Source: an uncultured Pelagibacteraceae bacterium (lineage in GTDB: Bacteria; Pseudomonadota; Alphaproteobacteria; Pelagibacterales; Pelagibacteraceae). Taken from it: DNA of 64,000 bases. Numbering within the stretch: position 1 is the first letter of the stretch; each line of letters starts with the position of its first letter. Both the position numbers and the translations under genes were made by a program. Shown in pieces: positions 56,069-64,000 of the stretch. The DNA lies in assembly GCA_902515355.1 (NCBI GenBank), contig CABXUA010000001.1:40048-104047 (forward strand), read 5' to 3'. The notes under the pieces were generated by a model. The model was not told the DNA's origin. It worked only from the letters and a program-made list of their open reading frames with translations, and ran no database searches.

Positions 56069-56680
56069 TTATTTTCTCTTTTCCACTACTGAGTCTATAA
56101 GACCAAATTTTTTTGCTTCATCCGCCGTCATAAAATTGTCTCTCTCAAGAGCGCTGGAAATTTCTTCAACTGACTTTCCTGTGTGCTTAGCATAAATTTT
56201 ATTTAATCTATTTTTAAGATCAAGAATTTCTTTAGCGTGAATTTGAATATCTGTAGCTTGTCCTTGAAAGCCGGAAGAAGGTTGGTGAACCATTATTCTA
56301 GAATTAGGCAAAGAAAATCTTTTTCCTTTTTCTCCAGCAGCTAATAAGAAAGAACCCATAGATGATGCCTGTCCAATACACAAAGTTGAAACTGGTGAAT
56401 TTATGTATTGCATAGTATCATAAATACCTAGCCCAGCAGTTACAAGACCACCAGGACTATTAATATAAAAATTAATTCCTTTCTTTGGATTTTCAGACTC
56501 GAGAAACAACAATTGCGCTGTTACTAAAGATGCAACATTATCATTAACTGGGCCAACTAAAAAAACTATTCTTTCTTTTAAAAGTCTTGAATATATATCA
56601 AAAGCCCTTTCCCCTTTAGCAGTTTGTTCAACAACCATTGGTATAAGTGAATTCATTTGCTCTTCAATTTTGCGACTCAT
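56069..56680 (-). CDS. clpP: ATP-dependent Clp protease proteolytic subunit ClpP
   Basis: ClpP is the Ser protease barrel of the ClpXP complex. From ATG 56680 it has 203 residues with [30 protein letters not shown] (read in parts), the catalytic Ser107 in [11 protein letters not shown], His132 in IMVHQPSSG, and the Asp in [11 protein letters not shown]. An in-frame TTG at 56698 would add six residues; the ATG gives the normal family length. It lies downstream of tig by about 25 bp and upstream of clpX. Confidence 0.97.
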   Translation of the reverse strand: MSRKIEEQMNSLIPMVVEQTAKGERAFDIYSRLLKERIVFLVGPVNDNVASLVTAQLLFLESENPKKGINFYINSPGGLVTAGLGIYDTMQYINSPVSTLCIGQASSMGSFLLAAGEKGKRFSLPNSRIMVHQPSSGFQGQATDIQIHAKEILDLKNRLNKIYAKHTGKSVEEISSALERDNFMTADEAKKFGLIDSVVEKRK

Positions 56681-56705
56681 AGTAATGGTCTTATACAACT
56701 ATTAG

Positions 56706-58037
56706 TTACTTTTTACTAATTTTTTTTGTTTTTGCTTTATTTTTAGAGCCATTAAAATCTGAAATAACCTTTTCTGCTTCCTGAGTTGATAATTGTTTTG
56801 ATGTTAATTTTATTTTAGATTTCAAAAGTTTAATAATTTTTTCTTCATAAATTGCACCTTTTAAACTTTGAGCAACATGAGGATTTTTTTTATAATACTC
56901 AATCACCATTTTTTCTTGACCTGGCATTCCCCTTATTTGTTTTTGTATTTCAGCATCTATTTCTGCATCAGTAACTTTAAGATTATTTTTTTCCCCATAT
57001 TCATTTAAAACTAGACCAAGTTTAATTCTTGATTTTGCTAGTTTTTCATTTGCATCTTTGTGTTTGTCTTTATCTTTATCTTTAAGATTTCTTGTCATTG
57101 TAGCAATTTCATTATCTACCAGGTTTTTTGGTAGATCAAATTTATGAGATTTTTCTAACTGATCTAAAATTTCTTTTTTAGTAATAGAGTCTAGAGCTTG
57201 CTTATATTGAGAAATAATTTGTTTTTCTATTAATTTTTTTAGATCTATTAAATCTTTAGCTCCCATAAGTTTTGCAAAATTATCATCGACTAATGTCTCT
57301 CTAGGTTTTTTTAAACCAATAATTTTACACTCAAATAGAGTTTTTTTATTTGCCAATTCTTCTTTAGGGTGGTTGGATGGAAGTACCGCTTGAACTTTCT
57401 TCGTCTCATTTTTTTTAACGCCAATTAACTGTTTGTCAAAATCTTTGAGAAATAAATCTTTTCCCAATTCAATTTGAACGCCCTTACCTTCGCTCCCTTC
57501 AAATTTATTCCCGTCTACAGTTGCAGAATAGTCAAAAATTAATTGATCTCCTTTTTCTGATTTGTCGTCTTTATTTTTATCAATAAAATTTTTATGTTGT
57601 TTAGCGATTTCTTTTAGCTTTTCCTCTACGAGTTTATTGTTTGTTTTAACCGTATATTCGGTAGCTTGAAATTTATCGAAAGGTTTTAATTCAAATTCAG
57701 GCAATGAGTCAATTTCTAGAGTATAGTTTAAGTCTTTACCTTCTCCAAAAGTTTTAAGATCAATTTTTGGTTGTCCAGCTACTTTAATTTTATTTTGTTC
57801 GATGGCTTTAGCAGAAGACTCTTTTAATAACTTGTCAATTACATCGCCGTAAACGGCTTTTCCAAATTGACTTTTTATTACTGAAGGTGGAACTTTACCT
57901 GGTCTAAAGCCTTTAAGACTTACTTCAGACTGAAGTTCTAGAAGCCTTTCCTCAATTTTTTTCTTGATAGTTTTCTTATCAATAATAATTGATAAACTTG
58001 TTTTTAAACCTTTTTTTGACTGTACTTCTACTTTCAT
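56706..58037 (-). CDS. tig: Trigger factor
   Basis: Trigger factor is the ribosome-bound chaperone and FKBP-type prolyl isomerase. From ATG 58037 it has 443 residues: the ribosome-binding domain with GFRPGKVPPSVI, the FKBP domain (KGDQLIFDYSATVDGNKFEGSEGKGV, read in parts) and the helical C-terminal domain ending in a Lys-rich tail. A longer frame to 58085 is read through tRNA-Leu and is rejected. The ATG lies only six bases after the encoded CCA of tRNA-Leu (58044), so a processed mRNA would be almost leaderless. No Shine-Dalgarno sequence is visible. Confidence 0.96.
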   Translation of the reverse strand: MKVEVQSKKGLKTSLSIIIDKKTIKKKIEERLLELQSEVSLKGFRPGKVPPSVIKSQFGKAVYGDVIDKLLKESSAKAIEQNKIKVAGQPKIDLKTFGEGKDLNYTLEIDSLPEFELKPFDKFQATEYTVKTNNKLVEEKLKEIAKQHKNFIDKNKDDKSEKGDQLIFDYSATVDGNKFEGSEGKGVQIELGKDLFLKDFDKQLIGVKKNETKKVQAVLPSNHPKEELANKKTLFECKIIGLKKPRETLVDDNFAKLMGAKDLIDLKKLIEKQIISQYKQALDSITKKEILDQLEKSHKFDLPKNLVDNEIATMTRNLKDKDKDKHKDANEKLAKSRIKLGLVLNEYGEKNNLKVTDAEIDAEIQKQIRGMPGQEKMVIEYYKKNPHVAQSLKGAIYEEKIIKLLKSKIKLTSKQLSTQEAEKVISDFNGSKNKAKTKKISKK

Positions 58038-58043
58038 ATTTTT

Positions 58044-58128
58044 TGGTGGGCAAGAAGAGACTCGAACTCTTAAGCCTTGCGGCACTAGTTCCTAAGACTA
58101 GCGCGTATACCAATTCCGCCACTTGCCC
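58044..58128 (-). tRNA. tRNA-Leu (anticodon TAG)
   Basis: An 85-nt class II tRNA is encoded. The acceptor GGGCAAG (58128-58122) pairs with CTTGCCC. A long variable arm follows the anticodon stem. The anticodon loop CTTAGGA gives anticodon TAG, and GGTTC-type T-loop sequence AGTTCGAGTCT is present. CCA is encoded (58046-58044). It stands immediately upstream of tig on the same strand. Confidence 0.96.
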
Positions 58129-58148
58129 AATATTGTTTAGCGATGTGT

Positions 58149-59222
58149 TTATATATCAATTTCCTTTTTTGCGAAACTATAAACTCTAAAATAAATTATC
58201 AAATAAACAATTAAAAGAAAGAAGAACCAATATCTACAAATAAAAGGATTCTCTTTAAAGAAAATTGCAGGCAAAATTAAAACAAAATAAACCAGATTAA
58301 TAATTAAAGAATTAAGATAATTACAATCTATAAATTTTTTTGTTTTCTCTAGACATTTGAATAATAGCATATGAAAATGGTTATTATCGGGAATTAGAGG
58401 TGATTTTTTTAAATATATTTTTCTAAAAAAAGAAAAAAATACCTCAAAAAATAAATAAAATAAAAGTATACAAAAGAAAAAAGATGAAATTTGAGGATTT
58501 AAATTGTTTGTCTCTATAACATTTAAGGCAATTAGAGAACCAAATAAATAAGACCCGCTGTCCCCCAAAAAAATCTTCGCTTTAGGAAAATTGAACAATA
58601 AAAAAGAGAAAAAAATTGCAATTTGACCCGTTATAATTAAAGCAAGTTCCATATTTTGATTGTCAATATTAATTAGCAAAAGTATAAAATTTATCAATAT
58701 TGAGTGAATTACGAGTAGGCCATTAAAACCATCTATCAAATTTGCTCCATTAATAACAAATAAAAAACACAACAAAATAAATGAAACTTCAAAAAATCTA
58801 TTTGATGTCCAAGATTTTAAAAAACCAATGTCTATATTATCGATATTAATGGAGAGAAAAATTATACTTAAAGTTAAAGCTACAATCATAAAAATTAACC
58901 TAATTTTAGGGTTGGTTTTAATCTTTATGTCATCTAAAAATCCTAAAGAAAAAAAAATTATAGATAAAAATAAATAATCACTAAGTATTCGACCAAACAA
59001 AAAATTATAAATAAAAATAAAAAACATCAAAGAAATGAATGATGCTAATCCTCCACCTCTGGATATAGGCTCTACATGAAAGGCTTGGGGTTTATCAAAA
59101 TCCTGATCCAACAAAATCCCATTTCCAATTTTGCTGGAAGTTTTTTGTACAATTAAAGTTACAAAAAAACCTACTAGCGTTACGATTGACAAAAAACTTT
59201 GTGTAGCCTGCTCTGAAAACAT
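58149..59222 (-). CDS. Polyprenyl-phosphate phospho-sugar transferase (WecA/MraY-like, GT4)
   Basis: This 357-residue integral membrane protein has about ten or eleven hydrophobic helices. Motifs of the family are PISRGGGLASF, the metal-binding LGFLDDIK (Asp97, Asp98), NGANLIDGFNGL, FLGDSGSYLFGSL and the cytoplasmic NNHFHMLLF with its His residues. Such enzymes move an N-acetylhexosamine phosphate onto undecaprenyl phosphate to start an O-antigen-like or other surface polymer. MraY itself is usually in the murein cluster, so a WecA-like role is more likely. It precedes tRNA-Leu by about 20 bp and follows the EamA gene directly. Confidence 0.87.
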   Translation of the reverse strand: MFSEQATQSFLSIVTLVGFFVTLIVQKTSSKIGNGILLDQDFDKPQAFHVEPISRGGGLASFISLMFFIFIYNFLFGRILSDYLFLSIIFFSLGFLDDIKIKTNPKIRLIFMIVALTLSIIFLSINIDNIDIGFLKSWTSNRFFEVSFILLCFLFVINGANLIDGFNGLLVIHSILINFILLLINIDNQNMELALIITGQIAIFFSFLLFNFPKAKIFLGDSGSYLFGSLIALNVIETNNLNPQISSFFFCILLFYLFFEVFFSFFRKIYLKKSPLIPDNNHFHMLLFKCLEKTKKFIDCNYLNSLIINLVYFVLILPAIFFKENPFICRYWFFFLLIVYLIIYFRVYSFAKKEIDI

Positions 59223-60115
59223 TATTTTCTTACCAATTTATCATTTTTTTTTACAATATATATACCTGAAACTATTATAATTAATGAAACTAGTACTCTC
59301 CAAGTGATTTCTTCACTCATAATTATATATCCAAAGAATACACCAAATAGTGGAATTAAATAGGCAACTTGAGTTTGAAATACTAGACCAACCTTAGTTA
59401 ATAAATGAAACCTTAACATCCAAGCTATTCCAGTTGGAAAAACTCCTAAATATATTAAAGCTAGAGTTGACTCTATAGATGGATTTAAGTTCGACCAAGG
59501 TTCTTGTAATAAACATAGTGGAAAAAGGAAAATCAAAGACCATAATATAGTTGAGGTAGACACATTTTCGTTCCCTTTATTTTTTAGAAATTTAAGAGTT
59601 AATATTCCTCCAACTACATAAAAAGTAGATCCAACTAAAATTATTAATGCATAAAGAAAGTTGCTCTCAGATATTACTAACTTATCAAAAAATAAAAAAA
59701 CTACTCCAGTAAAACCAAAAATAACTCCAATTAATTTAAAAAAATTTAGTTTTTCATTTTTTGTGAAAAAATGAGCTAATATTGTTCCGCTCAATGGAGT
59801 TGTACTCATTAATATTGCAGCTAAATAGCTCTGAACTTTGTTAGTTCCATAAGCAATTAATAAAAATGGAATTACAATGTTGCATAGCCCAACCAAAGAA
59901 TACATTTTCCAATCTTTTGAAAAAGCTAATATTTTAATATTTTTATAAGAACAGTAAAAAGCCAAAGCTATTGATGCAAAGAAAACTCTAACAAAAACAA
60001 GAGTAAAAGTGTCATAAGTATATGTGGCTATTTTGATATTAAAAAAAGCTGATCCCCAAATTGCTCCAAGCAAAATTAATAATAAAACATCTATGGTTCT
60101 AGCTTCTTTTTTCAT
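59222..60115 (-). CDS. EamA-family (drug/metabolite transporter superfamily) permease
   Basis: The 297 residues form about ten membrane helices in two EamA repeats. The first starts LLLILLGAIWGSAFFNIKIATYTYD. The second includes VGSTFYVVGGILTLKFL, LIYLGVFPTGIAWMLRFHLL and LIPLFGVFFGYIIMSEEITW. These carriers export or import metabolites such as amino acids, and the substrate cannot be predicted. Its stop overlaps the start of the WecA-like gene by one base. It is divergent from glnA across 122 bp. Confidence 0.88.
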   Translation of the reverse strand: MKKEARTIDVLLLILLGAIWGSAFFNIKIATYTYDTFTLVFVRVFFASIALAFYCSYKNIKILAFSKDWKMYSLVGLCNIVIPFLLIAYGTNKVQSYLAAILMSTTPLSGTILAHFFTKNEKLNFFKLIGVIFGFTGVVFLFFDKLVISESNFLYALIILVGSTFYVVGGILTLKFLKNKGNENVSTSTILWSLIFLFPLCLLQEPWSNLNPSIESTLALIYLGVFPTGIAWMLRFHLLTKVGLVFQTQVAYLIPLFGVFFGYIIMSEEITWRVLVSLIIIVSGIYIVKKNDKLVRK

Positions 60116-60174
60116 TTCAAGCTTAGATTGTATTATGTGAATAGTGCATATCAGTCATTCTAAATATTATATTA

Positions 60175-60203
60175 TTGAAATTTTTTGTTCTGTTATGTTT
60201 AAT
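60175..60203 (+). promoter_or_regulatory. Candidate sigma-70-type promoter of glnA
   Basis: TTGAAA (60175-60180) and TTTAAT (60198-60203) are exactly 17 bp apart, with transcription expected near 60210 and a leader of under 30 bases. AAGGA (60225-60229) is the Shine-Dalgarno sequence, eight bases before the ATG. No sigma-54 GG-N10-GC element was found, so nitrogen control, if any, does not use that route here. Confidence 0.5.
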
Positions 60204-60237
60204 ACAATTTTAGTAAAACTTACAAAGGAATTTTTTC

Positions 60238-61644
60238 ATGGGAAAAAAAGATGTCTTAAAATTGATGAAAGATAAAGAGGTGGAATTTGTAGACCTAAGG
60301 TTTACTGATCCTAGAGGTAAACTTCAACATTTAACAATGGACGCAACAATTGTTGATGATGATATGCTTGAAGAAGGAGTTTTTTTTGACGGGTCCTCAA
60401 TAGCAGGATGGAAAGCAATTAATGAGTCAGATATGATACTAAAACCTGACTTATCAAGAACAATCATAGATCCTTTTAATTCGCATAGTACTTTAAATAT
60501 TTTTTGCGACATTTTAGACGCTGTTAAAAAAGATCCTTATGAAAGAGATCCAAGAGGAACAGCTAAAAAAGCTGAAGCTTATTTAAATAAATCTGGTATT
60601 GGCGACAAAGCATATTTTGGTCCAGAACCAGAGTTCTTCGTCTTTGATGATGTTAGATACAAAAATGATATGAATGAAACAAGTTTTACAATTGATAGCT
60701 CTGAGGGTCCTTATAATACAGGAAAGAAATATGAGAATGGTAATATGGCTCATCGTCCTGGAATAAAAGGAGGTTATTTTCCAGTTCCTCCTGTTGATAG
60801 CGCGCAAGATATGCGAGGAGAATATTTAAAAGCTTTAAGAGATATGGGAATTAAAGTTGAAAAACATCATCACGAAGTTGCTCCAAGTCAACATGAATTA
60901 GGTATGTATTTTGGGACACTAACTAATCAAGCAGACAACATACAATTATATAAATATGCAGTGCAAATGGTTTCTCACTCGTTTGGTAAAACTGCTACTT
61001 TTATGCCTAAACCTGTCAAAGGAGATAATGGTTCAGGAATGCACTGCCATCAATCAATTTGGAAAGGCAGTACGCCGGTTTTCTCTGGAGATAAGTATGC
61101 AGGACTTTCTCAAAACGCGCTTTATTATATAGGTGGAATATTAAAACACGCTAAAGCCATTAATGCTTTCTCAAACGCAACAACAAATAGTTATAAAAGA
61201 TTAATACCAGGATTTGAAGCTCCGGTTCTACTAGCTTACTCGGCACGAAATAGATCTGCTTCTTGTAGAATACCTATAACTTTAAGTAAAAAAGCAGCTC
61301 GTTGTGAAGTAAGATTTCCTGATGCGGCTGGAAACCCATATTTAACTTTTGCCTCTATGCTTATGGCTGGAATTGATGGAATTAAAAATAAAATTGATCC
61401 AGGAAAATCTCTAGATAAAGATTTATATACATTATCAGAAAATGAAGTTAAGAAAATCCCAACTGTTTGTGGCTCTTTAAGAGAAGCGATGGAAAATTTA
61501 GATAAAGACAGAAAATTTTTAACTCAAGGTTCTGTTTTTACTGACGATCAAATTGATGCTTACATAGCTCTAAAATTTGAGGAAATTTATAAATTCGAGC
61601 ACACGCCACATCCGATTGAGTTTGAAATGTATTACAGTGGCTAA
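60238..61644 (+). CDS. glnA: Glutamine synthetase, type I
   Basis: GlnA makes glutamine from glutamate, ammonia and ATP. The 468 residues match the GSI-beta class. Features are [32 protein letters not shown] (metal ligands), the [10 protein letters not shown] signature and [10 protein letters not shown]. Tyr397 in [11 protein letters not shown] is at the position of the adenylylation site of E. coli GlnA. No glnB lies next to it, unlike in many alphaproteobacteria, consistent with reports that SAR11 lacks PII control; this window alone cannot prove that. It is monocistronic and convergent with a small ORF two bases away. Confidence 0.98.
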   Translation: MGKKDVLKLMKDKEVEFVDLRFTDPRGKLQHLTMDATIVDDDMLEEGVFFDGSSIAGWKAINESDMILKPDLSRTIIDPFNSHSTLNIFCDILDAVKKDPYERDPRGTAKKAEAYLNKSGIGDKAYFGPEPEFFVFDDVRYKNDMNETSFTIDSSEGPYNTGKKYENGNMAHRPGIKGGYFPVPPVDSAQDMRGEYLKALRDMGIKVEKHHHEVAPSQHELGMYFGTLTNQADNIQLYKYAVQMVSHSFGKTATFMPKPVKGDNGSGMHCHQSIWKGSTPVFSGDKYAGLSQNALYYIGGILKHAKAINAFSNATTNSYKRLIPGFEAPVLLAYSARNRSASCRIPITLSKKAARCEVRFPDAAGNPYLTFASMLMAGIDGIKNKIDPGKSLDKDLYTLSENEVKKIPTVCGSLREAMENLDKDRKFLTQGSVFTDDQIDAYIALKFEEIYKFEHTPHPIEFEMYYSG

Positions 61645-61646
61645 TA

Positions 61647-61835
61647 CTAAATTTTATTTTTTAAAATCTTTTGATCAGCTATTTTATTTTTATTCACGCC
61701 CTCTTTAATCGTGTACTCAAGCGTTCCATTAGCTCCGGCCTCAACAGATTTTTTTACATTTTTAAAAAGTTTTATTTCTTTTTCTTTAGCTTCTCTTTCT
61801 TTTGCAAACTTTTCTAAATGTTTAGTGTCTCTCAT
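61647..61835 (-). CDS. Small hypothetical protein (62 residues), Lys/Glu-rich
   Basis: The 62-residue frame begins MRDTKHLEKFAKEREAKEKE, is predicted to be helical over residues 3-32, and then has KSVEAGANGTLEYTIKEG, which is more strand-like. I recognise no family. It starts eight bases after the sufA stop on the same strand and ends two bases from the convergent glnA stop, filling the gap neatly. Co-transcription with the suf genes is likely; a role in that pathway is not shown. Confidence 0.5.
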   Translation of the reverse strand: MRDTKHLEKFAKEREAKEKEIKLFKNVKKSVEAGANGTLEYTIKEGVNKNKIADQKILKNKI

Positions 61836-61843
61836 AATAGTTA

Positions 61844-62179
61844 TTATACCTTAAAAGACTCTCCACATCCACAACGTTCTGTCTCATTTGGGTTTTTAAA
61901 GACAAATTGCGAGGAAAATTCCTCTTTTTTATAATCCATTTCTGTTCCTAAAAGATACATTATTGCTTTGGGATCTATTAAAACTTTGACCCCTTTATCT
62001 TCAACTACTTCTTCATTAGGTTTTACCTCTTTAGCATATTCCATTATATAAGAAAGCCCTGCACAACCACCTGACTTGACTCCTACCCTTACGCCAATTG
62101 TTGTTTTATCTGCGTTAGACATTATTTGTTTAATTCTATTAGCAGCATTTTCACTTAATTTTATAACTTGCTCTCTCAT
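61844..62179 (-). CDS. sufA: Iron-sulfur cluster assembly A-type carrier (SufA/IscA family)
   Basis: A-type carriers deliver Fe-S clusters to target proteins. From ATG 62179 it has 111 residues, with the three conserved cysteines: Cys39 in GVKSGGCAGLSYIMEY and Cys103/Cys105 in ERCGCGESF. A frame starting at 62239 only reads the end of sufT in another phase. The chosen ATG overlaps the sufT stop by four bases. Placement at the end of a suf operon favours SufA over ErpA or IscA. Confidence 0.92.
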   Translation of the reverse strand: MREQVIKLSENAANRIKQIMSNADKTTIGVRVGVKSGGCAGLSYIMEYAKEVKPNEEVVEDKGVKVLIDPKAIMYLLGTEMDYKKEEFSSQFVFKNPNETERCGCGESFKV

Positions 62180-62478
62180 AAATTTAATTCTAATTTTGCT
62201 GCTTCCGACATCTTTGATTTGTCCCACGGAGGGTCCCAAACAAGATTTAGTTTTACGTCGGAAACACCTTTCACTTTCAATATATATTCCTTAACCTGTT
62301 TTGGCAAACTGTCTGCTACTGGACAATTAGGAGTAGTTAGTGTCATATCTACCTTAACTACATTCTTATGGTCAATTTCTATCTTGTATATAAGTCCTAA
62401 TTCGTAAATATTTACAGGTATTTCAGGGTCGTAGACTTTCTTAATTTCTTTAATAATTTTTTCTTTTAAATCACTCAT
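62176..62478 (-). CDS. sufT: SUF-associated MIP18/DUF59 protein (SufT-like)
   Basis: The 100 residues match the MIP18/DUF59 family: VYDPEIPVNIYELGLIYKIEI, the conserved Cys in TLTTPNCPVADSLP, and the ending LNLVWDPPWDKSKMSEAAK. SufT-type proteins help Fe-S cluster maturation, probably as accessory transfer factors. It lies between sufU and sufA with six-base and overlapping junctions, which supports the role. Confidence 0.9.
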   Translation of the reverse strand: MSDLKEKIIKEIKKVYDPEIPVNIYELGLIYKIEIDHKNVVKVDMTLTTPNCPVADSLPKQVKEYILKVKGVSDVKLNLVWDPPWDKSKMSEAAKLELNL

Positions 62479-62484
62479 GTTTAT

Positions 62485-62946
62485 TTATTCAGTGACAGTT
62501 GTCTCTTTTTTTCCTTCAGCAGCATGTATAAACGTATGCCAAGCTAAAGTAGCACACTTAACTCTCATAGGAAATCGTTTTACTCCAGAAAGAGACATCA
62601 TTGTAGTATTTTCATCCTGAGTTAAACTATTTATACTAATTTTAGAGCCCTCCTTAAGCATATTTAAGAAATGTTCTAAGATTTTTTTTGCTACATTGAA
62701 TTGTTTGCCTTTTATAGTTTCTGTCATAATAGAAGCTGATGCCATTGAAATAGCGCAACCTTCTCCTTCAAATGAAATATCTTCAACTTTTTTTTCGTTA
62801 TCTAATTTTACGAAAACATGAACTTTATCTCCACAAAGAGGGTTGTGTCCTTTTGCATCTTTGTTAAACCCATGACATTTTTTTTTATTTCTTGGATTCT
62901 TGCCATGATCTAAAACTATTTCTTGATATAATTCTTTAATATCCAT
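62485..62946 (-). CDS. sufU: SufU-type Fe-S assembly protein (IscU-like)
   Basis: The 153 residues follow the SufU/IscU fold: LYQEIVLDHGKNPRN, Cys38 and Asp40 in PLCGDKV, Cys64 in EGEGCAISMAS and Cys131 in RVKCATLAW. The insert between Cys64 and Cys131, with GVKRFPMRVKCATLAWH, is of the SufU type. In such proteins zinc is bound and sulfur is accepted from SufS. It starts directly after the sufS stop. Confidence 0.92.
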   Translation of the reverse strand: MDIKELYQEIVLDHGKNPRNKKKCHGFNKDAKGHNPLCGDKVHVFVKLDNEKKVEDISFEGEGCAISMASASIMTETIKGKQFNVAKKILEHFLNMLKEGSKISINSLTQDENTTMMSLSGVKRFPMRVKCATLAWHTFIHAAEGKKETTVTE

Positions 62947-64000
62947 TTAAGTATTAAATACCTTATTACATTTTTTTATAGAACTACTTAATACATCTAT
63001 ATCTTCCTTAGTGTTATAAATGCCAAAAGATGCTCTTGCAGATGCAGTTATTCCCATTTTTTCATGTAAAATTTGACAGCAGTGGTGGCCTGCTCTTATA
63101 GCCACTCCATCTTCATCAAGAATTGTTGCTATATCGTGTGGATGAATTCCTTTAATTGTAAAAGAAATTATTGAGCCTCTGTTTTTTGGCTCACCAATAA
63201 TTCTAACAGTATTATTTTTTTTAATTTCTTCTAGACCGTATTCCAAAATTTCCTTTTCATGTTGCAAAATATTTTTTATACCTACATCTTTTATAAATCT
63301 TATCGATTCTGAAAAACCTACAACTTCTGCAGTTTGTAAAGTTCCTGCTTCATATTTTGTAGGGCTACCAGGGAAAGTGATACTATCTTTTTTAACTTCT
63401 TCAATCATGCCTCCACCACCTTGGTAAGGAGGTAGTACATCTAGCCATTTCTTTTTAGCGTATAAAACACCCACTCCAGTTGGTCCATACATTTTGTGGC
63501 ATGAAATTGCATAAAAATCGCAACCTAATTTTTGCATATCTATTTCTAAGTGCGGTGCTCCTTGACAGCCATCTACTAGAACTGGAATTTTTTTCTCGCG
63601 GGCCAAATCTACGATCTCTTTTATCGGCATAATATAACCAGTAACATTGGATAGATGCGTAATTGAAATAATTTTTGTTTTGTTAGTTATCATTTTTTTT
63701 ATTTCATCAATATCTACTTCTCCTTTATCATTACATTTTGCAAATTTTATAATAGCTCCCTTTTTTTCTCTTAAAAAATGCCATGGAACATAATTAGCAT
63801 GATGTTCTAATTCTGTTATTAAAATTTCATCACCTGAATTTATAAATTTCTCACCAAATGATGATGCTACTAAATTAATTGCTTCTGTAGCATTTTTTGT
63901 AAATATTATTTCTTCTCTTGATTTTGCATTAATATATTCTTTCATCAAATCTCTTGTTTCCTCAAACCTGTTGGTTGCAGTAACAGCTAAAGAATGAACG
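62947..64000 (-). CDS. sufS: Cysteine desulfurase SufS, 5' end beyond the window
   Basis: SufS removes sulfur from cysteine with PLP and passes it to SufU. About 351 residues are visible and the frame remains open to the right edge (VHSLAVTATNRFEETRDLM just inside it). Motifs are IIFTKNATEAINLVA, HHANYVPW, VLVDGCQGAPH, the PLP Lys in YAISCHKMYGPTGVG, the active Cys region IRAGHHCCQILHEKMG and ASARASFGIYNT. RAGHHCCQ is typical of the SufS/CsdA type II group. Upstream sufBCD genes are expected outside the window. Confidence 0.95.
   Translation of the reverse strand, partial: VHSLAVTATNRFEETRDLMKEYINAKSREEIIFTKNATEAINLVASSFGEKFINSGDEILITELEHHANYVPWHFLREKKGAIIKFAKCNDKGEVDIDEIKKMITNKTKIISITHLSNVTGYIMPIKEIVDLAREKKIPVLVDGCQGAPHLEIDMQKLGCDFYAISCHKMYGPTGVGVLYAKKKWLDVLPPYQGGGGMIEEVKKDSITFPGSPTKYEAGTLQTAEVVGFSESIRFIKDVGIKNILQHEKEILEYGLEEIKKNNTVRIIGEPKNRGSIISFTIKGIHPHDIATILDEDGVAIRAGHHCCQILHEKMGITASARASFGIYNTKEDIDVLSSSIKKCNKVFNT

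Noticed and set aside
58038-58085. N-terminal extension of trigger factor
   Set aside because: It would be translated from the tRNA-Leu gene; the family N-terminus begins at ATG 58037.
60116-60174. Sigma-54 or NtrC-type site upstream of glnA
   Set aside because: No GG-N10-GC element or TGCACC-like inverted repeat could be found by eye.
61645-61670. Bidirectional terminator between glnA and the small ORF
   Set aside because: ATTTTA/TAAAAT around five T bases is too short and AT-only to be a credible intrinsic terminator.
1-64000. CRISPR arrays, insertion sequences, prophage genes, rRNA operons or toxin-antitoxin pairs
   Set aside because: No spaced direct repeats, transposase or integrase motifs, phage structural genes, rRNA stretches or small paired toxin/antitoxin frames were seen.

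Overview
The window is AT-rich, gene-dense Gram-negative chromosome whose gene content and order are alphaproteobacterial. The very short spacers, frequent ATGA or TAATG stop/start overlaps and lysine/asparagine/isoleucine-rich proteins point to a streamlined marine member of the SAR11 clade (Candidatus Pelagibacter or a close relative). The clade is an inference from composition and gene order; no rRNA gene is present to confirm it.

Layout. 1-2971 (minus): kdsA (cut by the window edge), pyrG, secG, tpiA. 3027-11427 (plus): a PpiD/SurA-like chaperone, trpE-trpG-trpD-trpC, lexA with an SOS box, gltX and an ATP-grasp ligase of unknown substrate. 11387-24013 (minus): the envelope and translation block lpxB, a PQQ-type sugar dehydrogenase, lpxI, lpxA, fabZ, lpxD, skp, bamA, dxr, cdsA, uppS, frr, tsf, rpsB, with a probable structured RNA leader before rpsB. 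24131-33809 (minus): dnaE, lolD, lolC/E, proS, rnj, coaX, birA. 33809-47705 (minus): the complete 14-gene complex I operon nuoA-N, preceded by tRNA-Asp and tRNA-Val. 48115-52283: a small accessory segment with a zinc-ribbon membrane protein, a 54-residue ORF, a three-part epimerase-cupin-methyltransferase fusion and a GT17-like glycosyltransferase. 52285-58128 (minus): lon, clpX, clpP, tig and tRNA-Leu. 58149-60115 (minus): a WecA/MraY-like phosphosugar transferase and an EamA transporter. 60238-61644 (plus): glnA. 61647-64000 (minus): a small ORF and sufA, sufT, sufU, sufS of the SUF iron-sulfur pathway, with sufS cut by the window edge.

From recalled gene orders, nearly all of the window is collinear with an ancestral alphaproteobacterial backbone (tpiA | ppiD-trp-lexA-gltX-gltA-lpx...rpsB-dnaE-lol-proS-rnj-birA-nuo-tRNA-hupB-lon-clpX-clpP-tig). 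The departures are therefore informative. moa/moe genes, comEC, gltA, rseP, pyrH and hupB are absent from their usual slots. An ATP-grasp gene occupies the gltA slot, and a sugar-modification cassette lies where hupB is expected. Functionally the window covers amino-acid and nucleotide biosynthesis, lipid A and outer-membrane assembly, respiration, protein quality control, nitrogen assimilation and Fe-S cluster assembly.

No insertion sequence, prophage, CRISPR array or rRNA was seen. The best candidates for something new are the trifunctional fusion (48799-51345), the ATP-grasp gene at the gltA position, the pseudoknot covering the rpsB ribosome-binding region, the tRNA-Leu/trigger-factor junction with a 6-nt spacer, and the inverted repeat in the clpX leader.
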